Shown here: positions 16,476 through 24,342 of the stretch, in pieces | Numbering within the stretch: position 1 is the stretch's first letter | How the letters are laid out: each line of letters opens with the position of its first letter | NCBI RefSeq assembly: GCF_032154225.1 | Contig: NZ_JALDYF010000006.1 | Location: forward strand, 124,001-188,000 | Origin: Psychrobacillus sp032154225 | GTDB lineage: Bacteria; Bacillota; Bacilli; Bacillales_A; Planococcaceae | Length of the DNA: 64,000 bases | Reading direction: 5' to 3' | Program-made: the position numbers and the translations under genes | Notes under the pieces: model-generated | The model's input: the letters and a program-made list of their open reading frames with translations, nothing else | Databases searched by the model: none | What the model was told of the DNA's origin: nothing

Positions 16476-17492
16476 ATGATTACTAGTTCAAATGAAAAAA
16501 TAGAACAGATTCAAAAAGAAATTTCATTTTCCGGATCAATTTTTGTGAAAAATAAAGGCTCTGTTCTTGCAGAATTAAGCTATGGATATGCTAATCGAGC
16601 AGATCAATTGGAAAACGAGGCAGGGACGCGCTTTGGTATTGCATCTGGTTGTAAAATTTTTACGGCGGTTGCTATTTGTCAGCTTGTAGAAGAAGGAAAA
16701 ATTTCGTTTGACACAAAATTAATGGAGTGTCTAGATAATGTTTTTCCTTACTTCGATGAAGCAATTACGATACATCATTTATTAACTCATACTTCAGGTG
16801 TTCCAGATTATTTTGATGAAGAAGTGATGGATGACTTTGAGGAATTATGGATAGAAAAGCCTATGTATCATATGAGGAAACTGGCAGATTTTTTGCCGCT
16901 ATTTCAAAAGGAACATATGAAGTTTATTCCTGGAGAACGTTTTCATTACAATAACGCTGGCTATATATTATTGGGTTTAATTGTAGAAAAAGTAAGTGGG
17001 CTTGTATTTACGGAGTATGTGGAAAAAAGAATTTTTGCAAAGGCGGGAATGACTGATTCGGGTTATTTTGCTTTTGATTCACTTCCTGGAAAGGTAGCAA
17101 CTGGTTACATAGAAAAGGAAGACGGTTCATGGAGAACAAATGTGTATTCTTTACCTGTTCAAGGGGGATCTGATGGAGGAGCTTTCATAACTGCGAAGGA
17201 TATGGTGAAATTTTGGGATGCTCTTTCAACTCATTTGCTTTTAAACAAATCCTTAACAAATGAATTACTCAAACCTCATGTTCAGGAAGATGGCGATGAC
17301 TTTTACGGATATGGAGTATGGATTAAGAAAAAAGAGGATATTATTTTCAAGTACCATGTAATGGGATATGACCCTGGAGTAAGTTTTCATTCAGCCCATT
17401 ATCCAGTTTCTAATCTTCAATTAGCGGTGTGTGCAAATGTTTCAAAGGGCGCATATTTGGTCATGAATGGAATAGAAGAACAATTTGCATAA
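16476..17492 (+). CDS. Serine beta-lactamase-like hydrolase (class C/penicillin-binding protein 4* type)
   Basis: 338 residues without a signal peptide. The SxxK motif is Ser57-Gly-Cys-Lys60, the YxN motif Tyr158-Asn-Asn160, and HTSGVPDYF (about 105-113) is the usual following segment. This places it in the large AmpC/esterase-like family, which includes cytosolic esterases and DD-peptidases; lack of an export signal argues against antibiotic resistance. The ATG at 16476 follows CGGAGGACA; upstream in-frame codons run into the previous gene and lack a site. Confidence 0.85.
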   Translation: MITSSNEKIEQIQKEISFSGSIFVKNKGSVLAELSYGYANRADQLENEAGTRFGIASGCKIFTAVAICQLVEEGKISFDTKLMECLDNVFPYFDEAITIHHLLTHTSGVPDYFDEEVMDDFEELWIEKPMYHMRKLADFLPLFQKEHMKFIPGERFHYNNAGYILLGLIVEKVSGLVFTEYVEKRIFAKAGMTDSGYFAFDSLPGKVATGYIEKEDGSWRTNVYSLPVQGGSDGGAFITAKDMVKFWDALSTHLLLNKSLTNELLKPHVQEDGDDFYGYGVWIKKKEDIIFKYHVMGYDPGVSFHSAHYPVSNLQLAVCANVSKGAYLVMNGIEEQFA

Positions 17493-17507
17493 TCTAGACG
17501 GAATGAC

Positions 17508-17535
17508 AAAAACCCTGCTATACTGGCAGGGTTTT
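17508..17535. terminator. Bidirectional terminator
   Basis: AAAAACCCTGC pairs with GCAGGGTTTT around a 6-base loop, between the convergent hydrolase and small membrane protein genes. Confidence 0.8.
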
Positions 17536-17716
17536 AAGACTTTTTACGGGCTTTCAATTGTTTTCGAAGAAGTATAACCGCAAGAACTAGCATTGTAATA
17601 CCAAGTACAAAAGAAAGAATGGAATAGAGAATATCATTCATTTTTTGTCCGAACACTAGAAACAATAGATAAATGGGAACGACAATGTAGATCATTTTTT
17701 CAGGGCTAAACTTCAA
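17534..17716 (-). CDS. Small two-helix membrane protein
   Basis: 60 residues with two hydrophobic helices (about 8-24 and 31-49) and a basic tail RKQLKARKKS. It uses a TTG start 9 bases after AAAGGAGA on the minus strand. I do not recognise the family. It is supported by the ribosome-binding site and by the terminator at its end. Confidence 0.6.
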   Translation of the reverse strand: MKFSPEKMIYIVVPIYLLFLVFGQKMNDILYSILSFVLGITMLVLAVILLRKQLKARKKS

Positions 17717-17823
17717 CAGAATCTCTCCTTTAGATGTTATACTGTATTCATTATAACAATAAACTAGAATTCGGCTTATTTTTTACTAAAAGGTGGTACA
17801 CTGAAGGAATGGAGGTGGACTTT

Positions 17824-18111
17824 GTGAATATTACATCCTATGAGGTTAGCAAGATAAATGATCCAACAGGAATTATTGTTGGAGATCGCTATGAGTTGTT
17901 ATTAGGAATTGAAGTTCCAGAAGACGATGAGCTATATGAAGAAGGACAATCTTTAGACCTGCGCGTAATTTTAGCAGTTGGAGAAGTAGGCGAGCGTATT
18001 GTGCAATACCATTTCATGGCTAGAAGCACAGCGACTATTTTAGACTTTGCTTTAGAAGAGGAAGAAGAAGCAGAAATACTTGCATTTTGTAAAGAACATT
18101 ATAAAAAGTAA
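17824..18111 (+). CDS. DUF6509-like small protein
   Basis: 95 residues, acidic. NITSYEVSKINDPTGIIVGD at the start and ILDFALEEEEEAEI near the end match a family common in Bacillus-type genomes (DUF6509, sometimes mis-annotated as pullulanase). Function is unknown. GTG at 17824 lies six bases after GGAGGTGG; codons further upstream in frame are probably untranslated. It is monocistronic with a terminator. Confidence 0.72.
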   Translation: MNITSYEVSKINDPTGIIVGDRYELLLGIEVPEDDELYEEGQSLDLRVILAVGEVGERIVQYHFMARSTATILDFALEEEEEAEILAFCKEHYKK

Positions 18112-18113
18112 TA

Positions 18114-18148
18114 CAAAACCGGGGAGCAAAAGCTTTCTCGGTTTTTCT
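18114..18148 (+). terminator. Intrinsic terminator
   Basis: AAAACCGGGGAGC pairs imperfectly with GCTTTCTCGGTTTT and is followed by TTCT. It directly follows the DUF6509-like gene. Confidence 0.65.
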
Positions 18149-18293
18149 ATTTTTGAAGATGAATAAGTATCATACTTTATCCTCAAATTAAAAAGGAATT
18201 TCCAAATTGGATTGTTGTCCTTTCAGTTTCCTTCTAAATCGAATTAGGGTAAACTTAAATGAAGATATTTTACAATATAAGGTGGGCATTTTG

Positions 18294-19835
18294 ATGGAAC
18301 TGACAAAATTAATGGACCATATACAAATCATGGATGTCAAAAATCATGAACAACTAGAAATAACTGGACTCGCATATAATTCACGTAAAGTAGAAGCTGG
18401 ACAAGTGTTTGTTTGTGTTCGAGGATTTAAGGCAGACGGACATCGTTTTGCTGGACAAGCAGTAGAAAATGGTGCAGTAGCACTTGTTGTGGAAGAATTT
18501 ATAGAAGATCTAAACGTTCCGCAATATAAAGTAGAAAGCGGACGATTTGCACTTGCGGCATTAGCAGATGCATTTTATGCTCATCCGACAAGTAAACTAA
18601 AAACGATTGGCATTACAGCAACAAACGGAAAAACTTCTACTTCCTTTATGACAAATGCTATTTTAGAAAATCATGGCTTGAAGACAGGATTAATGGGTAC
18701 AGTTGTTGTGAAAATTGGAGATTATGCTGAACCATCTGAGCTAACAACTCCAGAATCACTTGATTTACAACGTTTCTTTGCCCAAATGGTGGATGCAGAA
18801 GTAACGCATGCTACGATGGAAGTTTCGTCTTCAGCACTTGAGTTAAATCGAGTGGGCTGCGTTGATTTTGATATTGTCACGTTGAATAATATTAGTCGTG
18901 AGCATATTGATTTGCATAATTCTTTTGAAAATTATTTTGAACATAAATCAAGCTTGATTCGTCATGCTGGAGAAGATAAAGTAGCTATTTTAAATTTAGA
19001 TGATGAATTTTCGGCTTCGTTGATTGATAAGACAAAAGCAACGGTTATTACAATTGGTGTAGAAAATCAAACAGCAGATGTTATTTGTAGAGATTTAGAT
19101 TTATCCACAGGTCGCGCAAATTTCATCGTGGAGATTACACGCGATTTAGTGACAGAAGATATTGTCATCCCGAAACAACAGTTTAATATAGAACTTTCAA
19201 CACCTGGTTTCCATTCTGTATATAACTCGATGGTGAGCATTGTCATTGGTTTATTATGTGAAGTGCCAGTGGAAACGATTCAAAAAAGCTTGTATGAATT
19301 TGTTGGAGTAGAACGTCGTTTTGAAATCATTTTCGAAGATGACTATAAAATTATTGATGATCACTTTGCTAATAGTGGGAATATAGATATAACGCTAGGC
19401 ACATTAGAAAAAATGGATTTCAATCGAATTTCTCTTGTGTATGCGATTCGTGGAGATAGAGGAGTTACGGTAAATAAAGAAAACGCAGAGGCAATTGCAA
19501 GATGGGCACCAAGACTGGGTATTCATGAGGTGGTAGCAACACTTAGCCGTTCCCATGTTACACAAAAGGATGTTGTCTCGGATGCAGAGCTTGCCGTGTT
19601 TAAAGAAGTGATGGATCAAGCGGGCATTCATGTTCACTTGTACGAAGAGTTACCGGCAGCAATTGAGCATAGTTTAAAGGAAGTAGCTGAAGGAGATTTA
19701 CTATTACTTGGTGGGTGCCAAGGAATGGACTTCGGTGCAAAAATTGCATTGGAACAATTGGAAGCAATTAGACCAGACATGGATAAAAAGAAATTATTCC
19801 AGCCGCTAGAAAAGCGTGTAGCTGGGAATTCATAA
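18294..19835 (+). CDS. MurE-like Mur ligase, specificity uncertain
   Basis: 513 residues in Mur-ligase order: an N-terminal UDP-binding domain (about 1-100), a central ATPase domain with the P-loop ITATNGKTST (about 109-118), and a C-terminal ligase domain. TTPES, MEVSSSALELNRVG and NISREHIDLH match MurE. However, the C-terminal amino-acid motif DNPR/DDPR is replaced by a stretch containing LSRSHV, and the usual DYAHTP loop reads DHFANSG. It also lies outside any cell-wall cluster. It is therefore probably a MurE paralogue with a different or unknown acceptor, not the housekeeping enzyme. Start ATG follows AAGGTGGGC. Confidence 0.8.
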   Translation: MELTKLMDHIQIMDVKNHEQLEITGLAYNSRKVEAGQVFVCVRGFKADGHRFAGQAVENGAVALVVEEFIEDLNVPQYKVESGRFALAALADAFYAHPTSKLKTIGITATNGKTSTSFMTNAILENHGLKTGLMGTVVVKIGDYAEPSELTTPESLDLQRFFAQMVDAEVTHATMEVSSSALELNRVGCVDFDIVTLNNISREHIDLHNSFENYFEHKSSLIRHAGEDKVAILNLDDEFSASLIDKTKATVITIGVENQTADVICRDLDLSTGRANFIVEITRDLVTEDIVIPKQQFNIELSTPGFHSVYNSMVSIVIGLLCEVPVETIQKSLYEFVGVERRFEIIFEDDYKIIDDHFANSGNIDITLGTLEKMDFNRISLVYAIRGDRGVTVNKENAEAIARWAPRLGIHEVVATLSRSHVTQKDVVSDAELAVFKEVMDQAGIHVHLYEELPAAIEHSLKEVAEGDLLLLGGCQGMDFGAKIALEQLEAIRPDMDKKKLFQPLEKRVAGNS

Positions 19836-19841
19836 AAGTAA

Positions 19842-19876
19842 GAAAGACCGACATGTTTTGCTGTCGGTCTTTTTGT
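19842..19876 (+). terminator. Intrinsic terminator
   Basis: AAAGACCGACA pairs with TGTCGGTCTTT around an 8-9 base loop and is followed by T. It ends the MurE-like gene. Confidence 0.85.
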
Positions 19877-19893
19877 TTAAGCAAAAAAGCTAC

Positions 19894-20265
19894 TTATTTT
19901 TTTCTATTACTTGTTTCAGTCTTAATGACTTGTAATTCATCACTTTCCACGTTTTCAACTACATGCTTAAGGATAGATAGTTTGTTATTCCAAAATTGAT
20001 CGTAATAAGATAGCCATTGGCGTAATTCGGCGAAAGATTCTGGTTGGAGTCGATATCTTTTTTCTCTACCAACCTTTCGTCCATGGACCAGTTCTGCTTC
20101 TGAAAGTATGTGAAGATGTTTGGCAATAGCTGTACGACTCATTGGAAAGTAGGAGGTAATTTCCGAGATAGGCAATTCATTCTCCGCAAGTAGTCTTAGA
20201 ACTTCTCTTCTAGTTGGGTCTGCGATTGCTTGAAATACATCATACTTTTGCGCTGAAGAGGACAT
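19894..20265 (-). CDS. ArsR-type winged-helix regulator
   Basis: 123 residues. DPTRREVLRLLAENELPISE followed by the recognition helix region MSRTAIAKHLHILSEAELVH (about 43-62) and the wing GREKRYRLQPESF are typical of the ArsR subgroup paired with SRPBCC proteins. No metal-binding cysteines are visible. The ATG directly follows the stop of the SRPBCC gene, so both are translated from one message. It likely represses its own operon at the inverted repeat at 20715-20766. Confidence 0.88.
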   Translation of the reverse strand: MSSSAQKYDVFQAIADPTRREVLRLLAENELPISEITSYFPMSRTAIAKHLHILSEAELVHGRKVGREKRYRLQPESFAELRQWLSYYDQFWNNKLSILKHVVENVESDELQVIKTETSNRKK

Positions 20266-20688
20266 TTACCCTTCAACAACCTTTCGAAGGCGCTCTTGTA
20301 CCAGTCCTACCCAACCTTGAGCCATTGTTTCACGAATAACACTACTTTTTTGATTTGCTTTTGTAATAAGCGTATCTGGTTGTTTCCACCCGCCATGAAT
20401 AAGCGTGAACTCCGTTTTGTCCCCGACCTCTTTTAAAATAAATGAAACAAACCATCCATCTATATCCCATGTAAAGGAAAGTTTATTTGGAGGACTTACT
20501 TCTGTTACTTTGCAAGGAGATGGACCAAAAGGTGATTGGATATGGAATTCATACCCTTCTTCTAGCTGGAAGTCATTTGGCATGAGCCATAAAGCAATAC
20601 CATCTGAAGTAGACACGGTATCCCATACTTTTTGAATCGGGGCATTTAGAACAATGACTTGTGTAATATCTTGTAGTGTATTTTCCAT
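20266..20688 (-). CDS. SRPBCC / AHSA1 domain protein
   Basis: 140 residues of the START-like hydrophobic-pocket fold. IQKVWDTVSTSDGIALWLMP near the N-terminus, FTWDIDGWFVSFILKE in the middle and TLIHGGWK towards the end match the AHSA1 (Aha1 C-terminal-like) family. The ligand is unknown. It is first in a two-gene unit with an ArsR regulator, reversed from the more usual regulator-first order. Confidence 0.87.
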   Translation of the reverse strand: MENTLQDITQVIVLNAPIQKVWDTVSTSDGIALWLMPNDFQLEEGYEFHIQSPFGPSPCKVTEVSPPNKLSFTWDIDGWFVSFILKEVGDKTEFTLIHGGWKQPDTLITKANQKSSVIRETMAQGWVGLVQERLRKVVEG

Positions 20689-20714
20689 TAAACTTCCTTC
20701 TTTCTAAAATCAAA

Positions 20715-20766
20715 ATAGAACCAAATGGTTTCGTATTTTGAATTATACGAAACCATTTGGTTCTAT
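20715..20766. promoter_or_regulatory. Perfect 22-bp inverted repeat, probable ArsR operator
   Basis: The arms 20715-20736 and 20745-20766 are exact reverse complements separated by 8 bases. Each arm itself contains the near-palindrome AACCAAATGGTT. The site is 27 bases upstream of the SRPBCC start and covers the expected promoter. Two dimer sites or a cruciform are both possible. Confidence 0.75.
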
Positions 20767-20782
20767 GTCAAGGTGATTGTTT

Positions 20783-21502
20783 TTACCATTCAATGTCTTC
20801 TGGATATTCTACATTCAACCTTAAATCATGAATAGAGCTTTTTGTTTTATTTGCCTCAGCAATTACTTGTTGTTTAATAGATTGATATTCTTGATTTTCC
20901 TCTACAATATTTTTGGCAACAGTAGAGAAAGCTTTCGTGCGTTGTTCCTTCATCATTCCGATATAGGATAAGTTCAACATATCAATATATTGAATCGCAT
21001 ATTCATCGACCGTTGCAGTAGGCTCGAAAATAGTAGCAAGAAGGGCCTTATGCTCTTCACCCGACATATTTTCTTTTAATCCTTCTGCAATAATTCCTTG
21101 AAATTTTCGTATAGTTACAATATGTATATCAAAATCAGTTGCATGTTTATCTTTTTTATATAATTTAATAAAGTCATTGATCGCAAATAACGCATAGATT
21201 AGTTCAGGCCATAAGATTTCTACTGAATAATAGGCATTTTTATCAGGGGCAATAAAATCATGTTGCTTCATCCATTCTTTATGAAGCCCATTGAAAACAA
21301 ACTCAATATTTCGATCACCTTGGTACGCATGGCGCAAATCATAGGTAATACCTAATAAACGCATACGCGAGCCCTGTAAATTAAAATAGCGATTTTCATC
21401 TCCAGTAATATGATAAAGTGCTGTACAAAGTTCATCCAAGTCCCAATAATCTCCACTAATTGACGCACCAGTTAAGTTTTCTGTATTTTTCAATGCTAAC
21501 AT
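20783..21502 (-). CDS. Uncharacterised protein, possibly DUF6904
   Basis: 239 residues, soluble, no signal peptide. Visible features are SGDYWDLDELCTALYHITGD near the start, RMRLLGITYDLRHAYQGDR (about 47-65), and a helical second half. I think it belongs to the DUF6904 group of Bacillales proteins, but that is from memory of the pattern and not certain. It lies 36 bases behind rluF on the same strand, so the two may be co-transcribed. Function is unknown. Confidence 0.6.
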   Translation of the reverse strand: MLALKNTENLTGASISGDYWDLDELCTALYHITGDENRYFNLQGSRMRLLGITYDLRHAYQGDRNIEFVFNGLHKEWMKQHDFIAPDKNAYYSVEILWPELIYALFAINDFIKLYKKDKHATDFDIHIVTIRKFQGIIAEGLKENMSGEEHKALLATIFEPTATVDEYAIQYIDMLNLSYIGMMKEQRTKAFSTVAKNIVEENQEYQSIKQQVIAEANKTKSSIHDLRLNVEYPEDIEW

Positions 21503-21538
21503 TCAATTCGCCTCCTCTTTTATAAAAAAGCAATGTAG

Positions 21539-22243
21539 TTATCTTTTTGGTGAATAATTTAGTGTCGTAAACAATTCATTTTTCTCTATTTCGGTTAAAT
21601 CTCTCCACTCTCCTGTTTTGAGACCATCCATTGTAATATTCATAATTCGGATCCGTTGAAGACTCCTCACAGTAAATCCAAGTGCGGAGCACATTCTTCT
21701 AATTTGTCTGTTTAATCCTTGCATTAAAATAATATTAAACGTATTTGTTCCAATTTTCTTTACTTTGCAAGGGAGTGTTTTTGTGTCGAGTATGTTTACG
21801 CCAGCTGCCATTTTTTCTAAAAACGAATCCGTTATTTTTTCATTCACGGTAACAATGTATTCTTTTTCATGTTTATTTTCTGCGCGGAGAATTTCATTGA
21901 CCACATCACCGTCATTTGTCAGCAAAATGAGTCCGTCTGAGTCTTTATCTAAACGACCGATATGGAAAATACGAAGTGGGTGATTAACAAAATCAACAAT
22001 ATTGCCTTTTATATGTCTTTCCGTTGTGCTCGTAATACCAACTGGTTTGTTTAAAGCAATATACACTAAAGGCTGCTCGACAACGATTTGTTTTCCGTCT
22101 ACTCTCACGTCATCTCCAGCTTCTACCTGGCTCCCGAGTTCTGCCTTTTGGCCATTAATGATTACTCTGCCATCCGTAATCCATTTGTCAGCGCCACGTC
22201 TGGAAACAATTCCGGCTTCACTTAAAAATTTATTAATTCGCAT
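21539..22243 (-). CDS. rluF: 23S rRNA pseudouridine synthase, RluF type
   Basis: 234 residues. An N-terminal S4 RNA-binding domain (MRINKFLSEAGIVSRRGADK) is followed by the pseudouridine synthase domain, whose catalytic Asp lies in GRLDKDSDGLILLTNDGD (about 99-116). QGLNRQIRRMCSALGF marks the RluF/RluB group, which modifies the 23S rRNA peptidyl-transferase region (position 2604 in E. coli numbering). The ATG at 22243 is chosen over a GTG three codons upstream because the GTG overlaps the ribosome-binding site. Confidence 0.87.
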   Translation of the reverse strand: MRINKFLSEAGIVSRRGADKWITDGRVIINGQKAELGSQVEAGDDVRVDGKQIVVEQPLVYIALNKPVGITSTTERHIKGNIVDFVNHPLRIFHIGRLDKDSDGLILLTNDGDVVNEILRAENKHEKEYIVTVNEKITDSFLEKMAAGVNILDTKTLPCKVKKIGTNTFNIILMQGLNRQIRRMCSALGFTVRSLQRIRIMNITMDGLKTGEWRDLTEIEKNELFTTLNYSPKR

Positions 22244-22345
22244 AATTGACACCTACTTTTCTGAATATAGTTAAAATAAGTATAACAAATAGTGAAACCA
22301 TTATAGTGCAAATTTCGTAAAAAAGAAAAGGAGTGAGAATGCATA

Positions 22346-23305
22346 ATGGTAAATCAGAAAATAGAAGAAACATTTAATAAGCTCAAAAAAGTTTTAGGTT
22401 GGTCTGTTGATAAGCGTGTAACCTTATCTCTGGCTGGTTATTACGTAACATTAGAAAAAGAATTTGAAGAGGCACGTTTCGATGAAATAGCTTCCTATCT
22501 TAAAAAGAGTGTAGGGATATTTTCCCCACTGCGTTCCCATCTAAATCCATTGTTTGTTGCAACACTCGACACACAAGGATTAGATTCGAAACTTGCAGTG
22601 GATTTATTGCTAGAAAAAGCAGAGGCATTAAAGGCAGCTTCCTTTAAAATGAATAGTTACACTTATTTAGCCGCATTATTAATGTCAGACGAGAAAGATA
22701 GTTGGTCATATGAAATCGACCGAACGAAGCAATTAATGGAAGATATGAAAAAGCATCATCGTTTTTTAACGTCTGCGGATGACTACCCATATGCTATGTT
22801 TTTAGGGAAAATGGCTGGAGATACAGCAGTTCGTGCAGAAACGATGAATAAATATTACATGGACTTAAAGAAGCAGAAGTTTTACGGTGGCAATGAATTG
22901 CAATGGATGTCACAAGTGCTGACCTATTCTAGTCCAAACTATGAGGAAGATCTGGTACAAAGAGCGATAATTATTCGAGACGGGTTAAAAAGTGTAAAAA
23001 TAAAAACATCCATGGCCCAGTATCCAGTCATTGGATTCATGGCAGCGCTTGAACTAAATCAAGAACAGTTAAATACAATTGTTGCATCCTATGAATCGAT
23101 TGCCGGCATGAAGTTATTTTCATGGTATAAGGAATCCGCCTTGCCAATCGCATTTGGTTTAGAGCTAAGATCATCTAAAGATGCATATTCCGCTGCCGCA
23201 ATTTCGATGGCAACATCTCTTGAAATGCTATTACAAGCTCAGCAAGCGATGATGATTTCTACGATTGCGGCAACAAGTGTAGCAACATCATCTAATTCTA
23301 ATTAG
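22346..23305 (+). CDS. DUF4003 family protein
   Basis: 319 residues, mostly helical and soluble, matching the DUF4003 family of Bacillales (LAALLMSDEKD, HHRFLTSADDYPYAMFL, GNELQWMSQVL). An Ala/Ser/Thr-rich tail ends the protein. Function is unknown. RBS AAAAGGAGTGAG. It is followed at 34 bases by the thioesterase gene; linkage is possible. Confidence 0.8.
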   Translation: MVNQKIEETFNKLKKVLGWSVDKRVTLSLAGYYVTLEKEFEEARFDEIASYLKKSVGIFSPLRSHLNPLFVATLDTQGLDSKLAVDLLLEKAEALKAASFKMNSYTYLAALLMSDEKDSWSYEIDRTKQLMEDMKKHHRFLTSADDYPYAMFLGKMAGDTAVRAETMNKYYMDLKKQKFYGGNELQWMSQVLTYSSPNYEEDLVQRAIIIRDGLKSVKIKTSMAQYPVIGFMAALELNQEQLNTIVASYESIAGMKLFSWYKESALPIAFGLELRSSKDAYSAAAISMATSLEMLLQAQQAMMISTIAATSVATSSNSN

Positions 23306-23339
23306 CCTTCGTGTTATACTATAAATAACGGGGGTGCTA

Positions 23340-23816
23340 ATGGTGAATACAAATCCAATGAGCCAATCAAGAACAATTCAATCACATTTAATATTGCCAC
23401 CAGATACGAACCATCACAAAACAATCTTTGGTGGAAAAGTACTAGCCTATATTGATGAAATTGCTGCAATTACGGCGATGAAACACGCAAAAGGAGCCGT
23501 TGTAACAGCTTCTATTGACTCCGTTGATTTTCTTTCTCCAGCAAAAGTCGGAGATGTTATTGAACTAGATGCTATTGTTTCTTCAACAGGTCGTTCTTCA
23601 ATGGAAGTTTATGTTCGAGTAACATCTATGAATTTACTCACTGGTGAAGAGAAGTTAACGACAGAATCTTATGTCACAATGGTTGCAGTCGATGAAAATG
23701 GAAGGCCGGTATTGGTAGCTGGAATTCATCCAGAAACAGAAGAAGAAACTCGTTTGTTTGAAACAGGTCCTGCTAGACGTGAACATCGTAGACTGCGTAT
23801 GGAGATGAAACATTAA
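23340..23816 (+). CDS. Acyl-CoA thioesterase (hotdog fold, YkhA/BFIT type)
   Basis: 158 residues of the hotdog fold that hydrolyse acyl-CoA. HHKTIFGGKVLAYIDEIAAI (about 23-42) carries the catalytic Asp, and AVVTASIDSVDFLSPAKVGD and LTTESYVTMVAVDENGRPV follow in the expected order. Chain-length preference cannot be told. The ATG at 23340 follows ACGGGGGTG; a GTG two codons upstream overlaps it. The protein is cytosolic. Confidence 0.88.
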   Translation: MVNTNPMSQSRTIQSHLILPPDTNHHKTIFGGKVLAYIDEIAAITAMKHAKGAVVTASIDSVDFLSPAKVGDVIELDAIVSSTGRSSMEVYVRVTSMNLLTGEEKLTTESYVTMVAVDENGRPVLVAGIHPETEEETRLFETGPARREHRRLRMEMKH

Positions 23817-23834
23817 AAGGTAGGAAGTGACCTT

Positions 23835-24209
23835 GTGCTAAAACAAATCGAAGAAAATTATAAATATATAATGATCATGTTGCTTGTTTTATATTTAATA
23901 AACTTTGCTTATCTCGGTGAAATCACAATTACGATAACTGTTATTGGTATAGCAATTATTACAGAGCTAGCGAAGCAGCGTAAAAATATAAAAAAACTCA
24001 CATTCAGCCAACTTGCTATTATAGGAATCGTTTTATTAACAAGTATTGCGGCGGCCATTTATATGCTTGTTTTATTTCGAATTTTTCTCGAGCCATTCAA
24101 TATACCAGCAAAAATTGAGTCGATTATACTCATGGGCTTTATCCTATTTTGCTTATATGTAATAGGCTATTTTTTGAAAAAAATATTTGTACGAGCAATA
24201 GGGAAATAA
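23835..24209 (+). CDS. Small membrane protein, function unknown
   Basis: 124 residues with three to four hydrophobic helices (about 10-28, 30-44, 58-80, 95-114) and a basic loop KQRKNIKKL. It uses GTG after AGGAAGTGA, 18 bases behind the thioesterase, and ends at a strong terminator, so it is probably the last gene of that unit. I do not recognise the family. Confidence 0.65.
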   Translation: MLKQIEENYKYIMIMLLVLYLINFAYLGEITITITVIGIAIITELAKQRKNIKKLTFSQLAIIGIVLLTSIAAAIYMLVLFRIFLEPFNIPAKIESIILMGFILFCLYVIGYFLKKIFVRAIGK

Positions 24210-24211
24210 TA

Positions 24212-24256
24212 AAAAAACCTTCAGTAGCGATAGATAGCTTCTGAAGGATTTTTTTA
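24212..24256 (+). terminator. Intrinsic terminator before the eut locus
   Basis: AAAAAACCTTCAG pairs with CTGAAGGATTTTTTT; a run of T follows. It separates the preceding operon from eutWV. Confidence 0.85.
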
Positions 24257-24273
24257 TTGGTAAAATTACCGAA

Positions 24274-24302
24274 TTGACCTATACAATAGTTGCTAGTATA
24301 AT
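24274..24302 (+). promoter_or_regulatory. Sigma-A promoter of eutWV
   Basis: TTGACC (24274-24279) and a perfect TATAAT (24297-24302) are spaced by 17 bases. It lies 40 bases before eutW. It implies steady expression of the two-component system, with downstream eut genes controlled by antitermination. Confidence 0.8.
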
Positions 24303-24342
24303 CTATTCAGATAATTCAATGAAAAGAAACGAGACGAATTAA

